Origin: Tubiluchus corallicola
Lineage: Eukaryota; Priapulida; Priapulimorpha; Priapulimorphida; Tubiluchidae
Reading direction: 5' to 3'
Length of the DNA: 64,000 nt
Assembly (NCBI GenBank): GCA_030141605.1
Contig: JAQGDQ010000017.1
Coordinates: 252,001 to 316,000, forward strand
Shown here: positions 1 through 11,100 of the stretch, in pieces
How positions within the stretch are numbered: position 1 is the first letter of the stretch
Layout: each line of letters opens with the position of its first letter
The notes under the pieces: generated by a model
The model's input: the letters and a program-made list of their open reading frames with translations, nothing else
Database searches by the model: none
What the model was told of the DNA's origin: nothing
Position numbers and translations under genes: made by a program

Positions 1-1888
1 ACATCCCTTATAGGTATGTCTTTATGACACCAACCCACAGTTTCATGGTAGTATCAGCTACAGTATAAACAAAAGAATTTTCCAAACAACAAAAATCAAA
101 TACTGTATATAAAACCATTGTTTAGTTTCTTGCAAGTACAAAAAAATTCAGTGAACAATACATAATATGTGTAACTCAAGTTTTTAGCTTCTCAATGATA
201 AAATATTAGTCTCATAGGAAAGCAACGTCAGATTGAAGTGTTCAGGTGGCAGAATCAATCCACTTTTTCATAAAATTAAATGGATGGTGTAAGAAACATT
301 TATATTAAATGCTTACATACACAGAAATGAACTGATGGAAATTCAACACAAAAACTGGTTCAGAGAAAAGATGTTCACATAATCACTGAAACTGTATTGC
401 ATTAGTTCGTTTATGTAACTTGCTTAAACTACCATAGAAGTGCAGTTAACGTAATTTATACAAATATGAACAGTGTCCTAACAGGTCCCTCTAATAACTA
501 AAATAATACAGTTTGATACTAGCATGAATGAATATTTAGTTTTGTAAATTATAACAAAGACATTTTTTTTCAAACTTAAAGCTTCACTTTTCAAATTCAG
601 TACTAAGATACTTTTTTGGCTTGCACCATCAGACATTTTACTGTAACAATAATATACCTTCCTGCCAAGTGCCAAGATTCTAACAAAACTGAAGCGAAAA
701 GACGTAGTGCCAACTTTTTTGACTTGCCACCATAATAGTAATAATTTTGAAAGCTCTAGACATAGTTAATTTCACATTGCAATTCAAATTATGTAAAACA
801 ACAGACAGCTGGTTTTGTATAACATCTTATAGAAAATCTTATAGGCATTTGTTTGGCAATTACAGCTACCATATTCTCTACAATGTTGTTACGAAAGGAC
901 AAAAATTGGCTCAAAAAACTATATTTTGCCAAGCAAACAGTAAGTTAACAACAAAAAACAAATACGTTTAACTAGCTACAAATTGACAAAGTCCTTAACC
1001 CATATTGCCAATATACAATGGTAAAGAAAATCAAACAGCACCTGCCAAATGGCTACAGCTGTGTGGAAAGTATAAAGAGTGTTAATTAAATGACAAAGAA
1101 AACTCAAATAAAAACAATAATCATCAATATTCACTGTTAAGGTGGTTGATCTCAACACAGACTAACAAATTTGTTAAAATATAAAGCTACATCGCTACAA
1201 TAGGTTTTAGTATGTGCTAAAATGATCTAAATCATACAAACAAACACCCTGTCAAACATCAACAACTTCTCCATTAACAATATATGTAACGTATGTCGTC
1301 ATGCACTAAAGATGAACACACCTTAAGTGTGCCATATTATTTATTCAATCGTGCACTTTAGTAATTCGTATCTAGGTGGCCTCTTTGGCAAATTTACAAG
1401 CCAAGTTGCAGTTTAATCCTTGGCACCAATATTATATATTAAGTTATTAACAGTCTATGTGCATAGTAGTATCTATAGATAAGCTTACGGTACATGTGAT
1501 ATATCAATCACAATATTGCACTTTGTGTAGCTAGCAGTCCCTCTCTCGCTTATGTCAAAACAGGGAATGTTGGGCACACATTCTAGAAAAATTATTGCTC
1601 AAGCTTAGAAGTTGACATTAATATTGTTTTTTATAAAATTGCCAGGGAACGTTAAAGATTGCAAATATTTAATACATAAATGTGTAGCAAAATTTTGTTC
1701 AATGAGTAGCTCTATAATGAATGCAAAGTCATAGATCGAAATTTATATAAAAAAAACTCCTGTAACACAAACAAGTAAACAAAACAGATGAATGAAAGAG
1801 TAATGCAGAGTAAAATAGCAAAATACTGATCATTAATGCATATATGAGTAACAAAAGTACAAAACTTGGAAGTTAAAATAAACAGATA
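1..1888. other. 3' flank of CDC25, no further gene seen
   Basis: AT-rich sequence downstream of the minus-strand CDC25 stop codon. Read on the minus strand, the first clear AATAAA is at 1345-1340. That would give a 3' UTR of about 550 nt, but the cleavage site is inferred. The short open frames here (about 60-75 codons, both strands) have no recognisable domain and biased, low-complexity composition. I see no conserved exon in this stretch. Confidence 0.45.
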
Positions 1889-3808
1889 TCAAAATTTGAG
1901 ACCAGGTCTTGCAGAAAGCCGTGATCTCTCGCCGCTCCAGGACTTCGATTTCGCTTTGAAGTGCCGTAGCTCATCCTCGTAACCCTTGTTATTCATTGGG
2001 AGGTATGTCTGAGGATCACAGTGGACTTTATGTTTTGCGTAGAATGCCTTGTAGCCACCCTCTAACAAGTAAAGCTCGGGATAGTACAAATCTGGGTAGT
2101 GCTCTTTGTTGGCTTCCCGGTCCTTGTTCCGCAAGAAGCGATAGAGTTTGGGCCCGCGTTCCGACGAGAATTCGCAATGAAAAACAATAACCAGCCTCTT
2201 GTTTGAATCAACAGGTCTTACAATTTTATCAGGCGAAGACAAAAACATGTCAATCATGTGGTCTTTGGTAAATAAATTGAAGGCACCCTTAATATGTCCG
2301 CCTTTGTATTCATACGGAAATCGAGCATCTACAATTATATATCGTTCAACTAAACTATCATAATCATTGTTCATGAGGCTTACAAGTGTTTCGGGTGAAA
2401 TGGACTTCAGATCTCGATGTTTGCCAGCCATGAGAGGCAATGCATATGTCTTAGTGAAATCTCCTATCAAATCCGGCTCCTCGGCACAGCGTTGCAATGC
2501 TTGCTTTATGGCTACTTCCGTCTCGGAATGACACCTTTGTAGTATTGACGCTGACTGCAAATGTGTTTTACTTTTATGGATGAAGTTAACCAAATTTCCA
2601 GACGGGCCATCGACACAGACACTCCGTCGTCTCTTGTTAGATACAGGACTGTTGTAATCTCGCGGTGGGTCAGGTCGTTTGAAAGAAGTAGATCGCACTA
2701 AGCATAGGGGGCGATTTTGAGGTTCAGGTGCACTTGGTGATCGGAATAAACCACGACAAGCAGGACGTGTTGCAAATCCTTTAGGAGTCTCATTTTCTTG
2801 ATCTCCCTCATGTTCCATTATAGAAAGATCACCTTCGCTGCTGCTATGGGATACCATGCTTTTTAGAACGGGTGCAGTTAATAGACTGTGCATTGTGTTA
2901 GAAACTGACGATCCTTCATCAGATTCACTATTCAAAATCTCCAGGAAACCATCATCTTCATCTCTGTCTGTGCTAGTCAGCGTGGAAAAACGAAGAGAAC
3001 TTGCCTCTTCTTCGAGTGTCTGTCCATCCATAGTAAATATTGCAGACCTTGCAGATGCTGATGTTTCTTTGATAGGAGGCTCCAAATTTGCATTTTCGTT
3101 GTGAAAAATGGAACAGATGTCTTCACTGCAACAGTTTTCTTTTGGTTCCATTCCAAGGCCACTATCTTGTGAATCTGAATCTATTAATTGTTCAGACGAA
3201 GGGATAGTTGGTAGTGCTTTGCTTAACGGATGGCAAAGATCCAACTGCCGCTTTGGGGATAATAGTGGCCGTTTCAGTGGAGATTTCGGCAGCATACTTA
3301 GTGGCCATAGCCTTGAATTTTCTTTCCCATCGGCTTCAAATGAGCTTTTTTTAATGTCGCTCTTCACGGGCATGGAGTTAACACGACGGAAAGGCACACG
3401 GGGTTGCCTTTCACTACAACTGTTAGGAAACTGAAAATTTTTGAATTGAAATGATGGTGAATCAACTAAGGTTGGAGATTCTAAAGTAACAGCCGAAGTC
3501 CGCCGATGAAGAAAAAAGGCGTTGTTGGCTTCAGAAGCTGCCGGTGATTCTTCGGTTAGCAAGAGAGAGAGTTTGCATTTTGGTGTTGAAATATTGCCAT
3601 TTGGAGTTTTCTTGCGAACTCCTGCATCTGAATGTGTGCTCAGACTACCCAAGTTGAGAGCCAAATCAGTCATTGGAGATAAAACTCCCGATGCAGTAGA
3701 ACTTCTTATTTGCTGATTTGCATTCAGTTTGAGTAGCGGTAAAGGACGTAAGCCTCTGGTGTCCATTTTCTCTGGATTGCTTAATTTTTGAGTCTTCTCT
3801 GTTGCCAT
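1889..3808 (-). CDS. CDC25: M-phase inducer phosphatase (CDC25), single coding exon
   Basis: Dual-specificity phosphatase that activates cyclin-dependent kinases by removing the inhibitory phosphates. The 639-residue frame is complete. The C-terminal rhodanese-fold domain (about residues 455-615) carries the signature loop HCEFSSER, with His544, catalytic Cys545 and Arg551, and family blocks such as ALPLM and YPELYLLEGGYKAFY. The long N-terminal regulatory region holds recognisable control motifs: SPMTDLALNLGSLS (44-57), RRVNSMP (141-147), two KEN boxes (162-164 and 223-225), DSGLGM (215-220), DDGFLE (285-290, like the DDG degron of vertebrate CDC25A/B) and RSPSAPE (356-362), the checkpoint-kinase/14-3-3 site with Ser359. 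The start is supported by full N-terminal family similarity and by a 3' splice acceptor 7 nt upstream. Vertebrate CDC25 genes have many introns, so the unbroken frame is notable. Identity is secure; expression and regulation are inferred from motifs. Confidence 0.97.
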   Translation of the reverse strand: MATEKTQKLSNPEKMDTRGLRPLPLLKLNANQQIRSSTASGVLSPMTDLALNLGSLSTHSDAGVRKKTPNGNISTPKCKLSLLLTEESPAASEANNAFFLHRRTSAVTLESPTLVDSPSFQFKNFQFPNSCSERQPRVPFRRVNSMPVKSDIKKSSFEADGKENSRLWPLSMLPKSPLKRPLLSPKRQLDLCHPLSKALPTIPSSEQLIDSDSQDSGLGMEPKENCCSEDICSIFHNENANLEPPIKETSASARSAIFTMDGQTLEEEASSLRFSTLTSTDRDEDDGFLEILNSESDEGSSVSNTMHSLLTAPVLKSMVSHSSSEGDLSIMEHEGDQENETPKGFATRPACRGLFRSPSAPEPQNRPLCLVRSTSFKRPDPPRDYNSPVSNKRRRSVCVDGPSGNLVNFIHKSKTHLQSASILQRCHSETEVAIKQALQRCAEEPDLIGDFTKTYALPLMAGKHRDLKSISPETLVSLMNNDYDSLVERYIIVDARFPYEYKGGHIKGAFNLFTKDHMIDMFLSSPDKIVRPVDSNKRLVIVFHCEFSSERGPKLYRFLRNKDREANKEHYPDLYYPELYLLEGGYKAFYAKHKVHCDPQTYLPMNNKGYEDELRHFKAKSKSWSGERSRLSARPGLKF

Positions 3809-3815
3809 TATGAAG

Positions 3816-3831
3816 CTGAAAAAACTGTCTC
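3816..3831 (-). promoter_or_regulatory. 3' splice acceptor just upstream of the CDC25 start
   Basis: On the minus strand the sequence before the CDC25 ATG reads GACAGTTTTTTCAG followed by 7 nt and the ATG. The pyrimidine run ending in CAG is a good 3' splice site. It can join either a 5' UTR exon or a trans-spliced leader. No obvious partner donor was identified. Confidence 0.6.
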
Positions 3832-5321
3832 TGGTTTTCTATATGCACAGCTTCTATGCTAAATCATCTGTGAGAGGATTTCCAAAAGCCTATAACATCT
3901 AAAAGAACAAAAACTTGATTTTGAGAGTTATTAATCTTATTATAACCTTATTTTAAAGAGTGCGGAATAATTTTTACACTTTTAGTCTTCACTGCAAAAA
4001 ACCTTTGTGGCTTAAGTAAAATTTTGTGCCATCTCATCGTCATATCACTGCATGACAATTGTAACAATCACGCAATTTGACCGTAAATACAGTGAACTCA
4101 ATTATTACTCAACACGTAAGTTTCTAGGAACGTCATAATACTATAGTTTGCGCGGTGAAAACTTCCAAATGAAATACATTATCATCGCTGTCCACCGAAG
4201 CAAGATTGGTAAAATGCAAGCGCCTTAGTAACGTTAAATAATTACTTACCACAAAAAGCGACTAAAGCTCCCATTGTGAAGCCGGTAAGTCTTGCTGCTA
4301 CGCAGTACTCAGTGATAAACCGCCCTATATGCCTAGGCAAATTCAACTAAGACAGCAAAGTTCGCCCAACAATGAGCATAAAAACGAGCCTTGAGATTTC
4401 CTCAAAAATATAAACTACCAATGCTCATTTCTGTGCCAAAATAAAAGGTTTAAAGTTTTTGAAGTACTTTGATAATCAAAATTATAAGTTTCTTTCGCGT
4501 CTTTGTCAATATCACAAGTACATTTTGAATTTGGTAACTTCTCAAAGATGTATGGAGCTGCGCGCGTGCCAATACAAACTGAGTGACCGAACGATGAACC
4601 TTCTCCAACAGTGGCGATCAAGCGCCCTCTAACAGTATCTTTGAAAACAGGTTTCTCTGCTGGCAGTTGGGATTGGCCAGTACGAATGCTTTTCGAGAGT
4701 CACTTATAGTTCTTTTTAACTCATGAATTCGAAATAATTTACTTATATAGGAAAGGTACGAAATTAAGACAGCATAATCATAAAAACTACAGCAACAGTG
4801 TTTAATCATGTTGATAGATTTTTTTTAAATAAATTGTTAAATATATAAGCCTATATCACGACTATAATAAGTGCTTGTCCTACCACTGTCAGCATGGGTA
4901 ACAGACACGCATTCACACAATAGCTATACTAGGTAGACATATGTACGTAACAAGTCAGTTAGTTAGACTTAGTTAATCAGTCAGTTAGTTAGTTAATAAG
5001 TAGAATATCAATCGATCAGACAGCTGATCACACACAACCATGTTCAACTGACTGATCAATAAATTATAGACTATGCAACCAAACAATTAACAGTCACTCA
5101 TTAAAAATGTTTGCATGTTTAATCAGTTGAGTACACATACTCATATTATTACTATAATTTTGTATTTTCCAAAGTTTAGCCTGAAAGATCGCACTGCTTA
5201 ATTACCAACACAAGAATTGGTAAGCTAGAGTGGATTAAGTGTCATCAGTATTGCGTGCTTATTATTCATAAATTCTTAATAGTAATATAATTCATTTTTA
5301 GAGGAAAGAACAAGTTACTCA

Positions 5322-5800
5322 GCATGTTGGGTTGATTTTACTGCTGTCATTTGAACTTAGAAAAATATAACAGAGAAATTTGCAAAAAGCAGCCTATATA
5401 TACCACCGTATAGAATTTCTCAGGTGTAGTGGAAGCTGCTATTCACTTCAAAATTATGATGCTATTAGTGGACTTCGTGGCTTTCGTCGTGGATTTCCAT
5501 AAGTGTTCATGCAGTGCTCACTGCTTAACTTCAAACTTTTGTAGCTTACGAACATTTGACGGAAATTGACAGTGGAGCTGGTTTTCTTGAGTCGACGTAA
5601 TTAGTGGAACCTAGAATGGGCGTTCAAAGTTGGAGTGCCCATGCATATGAGAAATATTGCGATCTTAACGTGATTTTACTAACTATTACACTAGGCGCTT
5701 GCCACACTTTTATGACTATATAAATGCCTCTAACATTTTTCGCAAACATTAAAATAAGCCTAACTCAATTTCCAGAAGGCTTGGTCTTTCCTGAATCTTA
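5322..5800. repeat. Dispersed repeat family R, copy A
   Basis: This stretch matches 35020-35490 along its length. Shared blocks include the start GCATGTTGGGTT/GTATGTTGGGTT, an internal TTTCTCAGGTGTAGTGG/TTTTCAGGTGTGGTGG and a tail with TAAGCCTAACTC and CTTGGTCTTTCC. Its distal half also matches 20570-21190 and 45920-46480, where the block AGTTACACGAGGCGCTTAT is conserved. No terminal inverted repeat, poly-A tail or coding frame was recognised, so the class is unknown. Ends are approximate. Confidence 0.7.
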
Positions 5801-6823
5801 ATGGTGAGACACAAATGTTCTTAATTTAATAAATTTTGTGTTTATTGGTTCAGATGAAAAATCGAGTAACATATGTAGGACGAGTGTATTGACGACTTTT
5901 TTGTTTCGTTTTTTATAATAATTACGATAACAAAAACAATTCACTTGTACTTATGTGTCTTGGGTTACATCATATACCTGGATTGATTTACCTGCGCCAA
6001 TTTAAATTTGAACAAACTGATTATTTTTATAGAATACATGTGTATAGGCATTTGAAATAAAAAATTATAAGTATTGAGTAACACATGTGACACATTGAGT
6101 GTTGTATAAAATTAAAAACATTTTAATTAAATTTGGAAACCAACTACACAATAAAAAATTAGTAATACTTTAATTAATTCTCTCAACTTCTCAATGCAGA
6201 TACTCAAATTTTTCTCGACTGGTGCATTATTGGACACTATTTTCAAACACGATTTAACACAACGTATGGCTTAAATCCTTACAGCACAATGGAGGTATTT
6301 TGTTGAATAGTGTACCCAATACAATCCTTTCCTCTCCTTCTTTAAAAATAGCTACCAAACAATATGAGATATTTTTACTTAGTAAATATTCAATGGCGTA
6401 GAAAACCAGAGGTTTTTTTCTCTTTTTTGTGCACGTGTGTCTTTTTGCACTAATCTTTTTCTTTTACTAATAGGTACCTTTACGACATTGTTACTTTATT
6501 AATAAAAGGTATAAAGCAATTAAAATGAAATTATTCATTCATCGCAGCCTATATCTGTATCTGTTTCCACTTGGAAAAAGCTCTTAGCTTATAGCCAGCA
6601 AATACCAGTGATACCAAAAATTTTGAATGTATTATTGTAACAATAATTTGGCGAAAGAATCACTAATATTCATATAATTTGCCACCCCCTCACCATAGCC
6701 CATTTTAATAGTTATAATGGCTACATTACTACCATCAATTATATTTAAATGTCCTATACAATTATAGTTATTACTATAAGTATAATGTATAATTTAATTT
6801 CTTCTCCCCCACTTAAATTTGAG

Positions 6824-6844
6824 TATATATATATATATATATAT
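6824..6844. repeat. (TA)n microsatellite
   Basis: Uninterrupted TA dinucleotides, about ten units, in the CDC25-APEH spacer. Confidence 0.9.
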
Positions 6845-8096
6845 GTATATCATTGTATACACAAGTAAGCAATATGGTGCATTGTAATACAAGTAAGTGG
6901 TACATTGGCAGATAATCACATAATTCATATTCATAACTATTTAAAAAAAATTTCACTCTTTAAGGCTCACTCAAAATCATAATTACATATTATGTTTTCC
7001 TTTCTTAACTTTCAGGTTTATTGCTCTTATACCATTGCTAATATTACATCATTTACTTCATCCTTAATTACATTAAGTTATCTACAGAAGCACGCATAAC
7101 TCAAATCATTTTATTTAAAGTTTATTAATGTGTATGATATTGTATTTTGATGTGTGAAAATAAATTCATAGTTCATATAAAAAATTAAATAATTTTGTAC
7201 GCCAAGAGCTGGGGAAGTGCTGGTACTTGTCTTGCACAAAGTAGATATAACATTGATGATCAGAAACTAAATTGCAAAAAAAAGAAATAAGAAATGTTTT
7301 TACAATTAAGTACAACATTTCCCTTGGGAAAGTAAGCTAACGGAAGCTGCAGAATGCTGATCACAGTAAATGACAAGATGACAGCAGCTGACTGACGGAA
7401 TGACGACGAAATTCAATAGAAAAGACAGAAGTGTAAGTCATAGTAGACTTACTTCAGGATGATTTCCCATGTTGGCTGACGCTGTCACTGTTAGAGTTAA
7501 AGTTTTTGCTAATATTTTGGATTTTCAGTTTTCAGTGCATTTGTCATCTTTTTTTGGCTGTCAAAGCCGACCATTTTGGAAACTGTTTTCTGGTTGTTCA
7601 TAGTAAATCATTTACTCTTAAAGGTAATTGATGACAGTAGTCGTAGTACGTGAAAATAATGCCTTAACTTAAGTTTATCTAGTGCGAATTATTTTCTGTC
7701 AACTGTTGTAATGCTGAGTGTAACAAATGCTCTCCTCAAGAGGAGAAATCTATAGTCTCGCTCCTTTCGTAGAGGTTGGCATCACTTCTAGGGAAGCCTT
7801 GTGTAGAGTGGCCTCTATTTAGCCTGCTGTGCATTAGTTTCACTGAGTGACATCCTATTTACTTGGCATGGGACACAGTAATAAGCTGTTTGTGATTTAT
7901 TTTCTGTCTTGTCATTCTTTTGATTGTGTTGAGTATGTCAGCTTAAACTACATCAAAAGAAATTTATGACGAGCTACATCACCGTTTATAAGCCATCTAA
8001 ACAGTAAGACCTATTTCCTTTACAGTGATTATCTAAGTTATAGGATCCAGGTCGTTACACTGTTACGTCGACCTCCTTTTAAAATGATAACAGAAA

Positions 8097-8111
8097 TTAG
8101 TTATTTTTCAG
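8097..8111 (+). promoter_or_regulatory. 3' splice acceptor immediately before the APEH start codon
   Basis: The sequence TTAGTTATTTTTCAG abuts the ATG of APEH with no intervening base. The acceptor therefore decides the first coding exon: everything upstream is either a 5' UTR intron or an outron removed by trans-splicing. Confidence 0.65.
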
Positions 8112-11100
8112 ATGAACAGCTTTGCTACTCTGTATGAAGAATTAGCCCGGTATCCCTCTCCTGACACTGCAACCATTGCTGGAGATGGTGAGGCGGGCTT
8201 TATGACCGTCCACTCAGAGTGGAAACAGCGTGATGTGCAAATTCCAGACTCGGAGACTATTAAGTTTTCTCGTACTCAAGTATTGCAGATGATTCCTGAA
8301 CTCGGACCTCAAGTTGTGGTTGAGTCTGGTCTTCATGAGATCGACAATGAGTTAGTAAATCAATTCATCCAATTATCTTTGTTTGTTGTGATGTTATTGA
8401 AACAGTTCCTTCATTAATTTTACATCTATTTCTTAAATCTATTATAAACTGAATGCTGAAAATGAATGTGATATGTTCAGCATGGGCTGATTGTCATACT
8501 CATTTGTTTGCAAGTTGTTTTGCCTATTATCTCACCTTGTCATTTTTTACTGAAATGAATTACTACCGGGTGCCAACATTGCAATATTAAAAGAACTATG
8601 ATGCTTTTTACGTAATACCCTCAATTTTTAAATTGAGTTTTCAGAAATATCTTTATAATTTTTTCACTGTAATTTCATTCTGATGTTTTTTTGCATTCGT
8701 TAATTAAATCTAAGTAAGTTTTTGAACAACTGGTAAAGTGAAAGGCTTGACCACTTTGATAACCTGAAAAGATTGAGTGACAGCATACTGAGTTGGTAAA
8801 GAGAATGCTGCACACTATAAAATTAGTGCATGCTGGAAATGTTTTTCAGGTACATGAAATAATTATTGTACAGTTAAACCTCTTTATACCGCCTACTTTG
8901 GGACAGGAAAAAAGTTGGTGTTATAGCAAGTTTAATATTATAATGAGGTGTGTTAAATTTTGCCATAAACGAATCACAATACTGCCAGAAAAGTTTACAC
9001 AGGTTAGAGTCCTCAATTTTCACTCCTAATATAAATGAATTAAAAGAAAATTATTAAATTAATCATTTGTGAATCAATGACTCACTCAAAATCAATCATC
9101 TTTATCAAAAACATTGTTTTCATAATAAATGTATCTTGTACTCAACTATGTACATGTAATAGGCTGGAGGCCTACTGCTCCACTAATCATGTATATGTAA
9201 AAAAAGGTAAAGTCATAATTACAAATTTCTTGGTGGGATTTGCTTGGATGATTCTTTGCAAACAAGCAAATATCACATTTCTTGTGGTGAAAAAGAACCG
9301 TGCTTTTAAGTCTGGTGCTATTATGACTGTGTGGCGCATATACAATAATATCAGAGTTATTAATCATTTACTATTGTGACTGTATGATGTACATTACAGC
9401 TTGAAAACAATCAGAGCATGACAACATGCATTATTTTACATGACACGTCAGTGGAGCATCTATCAGTCCCGTACAGCTGACATAATATCAATGTCGCTGG
9501 CGTGGTTGGTGGTATTTCCCCGTTGAACATATATTAATTTTCCTGGTGAATGCAGGTAGCAAGAGGCGGTATAGCAGTCATTTTTATATACAGTTTAACA
9601 CAGCCATTTTATTTCTGGCCCTTTTGAGGAGCAGTAAACGAGTTTGATGGTATAACGAGGTTTCACTGTATATGCTAGCTCTTTGCAGTAGCATGTCGAT
9701 TTTACTTAAGGTAGCCTCCACAGTTTATAAAACAATAAAAATCTCATGATGCTGGGATAGCTAGCTGTGCCAGCACACGTATTAGTGATTAGCTAATTGT
9801 TGGGAGCTAGTAGATTTTTATGGTGGGGGTGCAACTCTTTACCTCCCAACTCATCCACAAATCTGACTACCCTGTCGCGTCATCTTTTATTCACAATAAA
9901 AGGGTTGTGCAACATACGTGGGCGGTTGTTGTCCTACAATTTTCCAGAGGGCAACAAGGCATATGAACCAAAATTCAACGACACAGGTATAATTAATATA
10001 TCTTTAGTGAGGTTGCAATGTCGAAGGGCTCACTTGAAAAACCAGCGGGTCTAAGGCTTGATGTTACGTTTTACGGGGGTTCACTTAGGCATTATGGTTT
10101 TCCATGTTGACCATGACATACATAGATTCCAAACATTCCAACAACAAAATCTTTTATGAAATGGAGGAAAAGATTATGATTAGGTTTACTATTTTTATTT
10201 ACTTTTTACTCTGTTTAGATAAATTAGAACAGGTTAAATTATCAATAACAGTTTCGCATAAAAGCATAATAACAAAAATGACAAAGTGAAAAGAAAACAA
10301 AATGTCTACTTATCAGTTAACCCTTCCCCTGAGAGGACAAGGACATAGGATAGGAGTCCGCGGACGTAGCTCACTCCAGTCAGTCACAGCAACACATCAA
10401 CGACTTCAAGTCTATGGCCATAACAATCAACGGTGATGACGCCGGCTGCAGCACCAATCAAACATGAACTAAGGAATGGCTCACAAGTCTCTGTGGTTGA
10501 CTCAGGATACGTCCACAATCCACAACGTCTGGACACTGGTGGCTAGTCACGCATTTCCATGTAGTTTAGAATAAGACACATCGTAGAGAGTTCCAACATC
10601 TCATCAGTGTGAATAAAGCTCCATCCACAACATCAAAACTGAAGTAGTTTGGTATCACCACTGATAGTCTCTTTATGTTAGATCAGTCAAATAGTAGATG
10701 TGCACAAGTTTAGTGCTTCAGACTCTTATATAATCAAGTTTAGGATTTTAACCATTTTCGTAAAGTAAAGTTAAAGTTAAGAGTTAAATCATTTTTGGCT
10801 GCTTTTAGATTCAGCAGTTACACTGTACTCTCCTGGATATCTGTGTCATGCACTTTCCAAGATCATGTTATGCATGGATAGTTTATAGTATATTATCAAA
10901 GGAGGGGTGATGGGTAGGAAGCCCTTCCCACAGACTATACTACAGCAACATCTAGTTTAGCTATGTGTAAGAACCTTACACTAATGAAAGGCACTGTCTA
11001 ATTTTGTTACTTTTCATCACAACATCATGACTGAAGCTACTGAAACAGCCTAATGTGACAGCAGGTGCAGGGAAATCTGTGGGTTCCTATATAGGCTGGT

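Larger units (their letters stand above)
3816..8111. other. Divergent spacer between CDC25 and APEH
   Basis: About 4.3 kb separates the minus-strand CDC25 start from the plus-strand APEH start, so the promoters of both genes, and any outron or 5' UTR exon, should lie here. Visible content is a dispersed repeat copy (5322-5800), an AT dinucleotide run near 6824-6844 and short GTTA/TCAGTTAG simple repeats near 4955-5000. No open frame with a known domain is present. I did not find a convincing core promoter motif. Confidence 0.5.

Noticed and set aside
9077-9379. 100-codon frame inside the Tigger-like element
   Set aside because: No transposase motif (no DDE-type or HTH wording), and the second copy of the element does not preserve the frame; chance open frame.
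10317-10340. TTAACCCTTCCCCTGAGAGG, another possible piggyBac tip
   Set aside because: No complementary end next to a TTAA was located, so it is probably chance.
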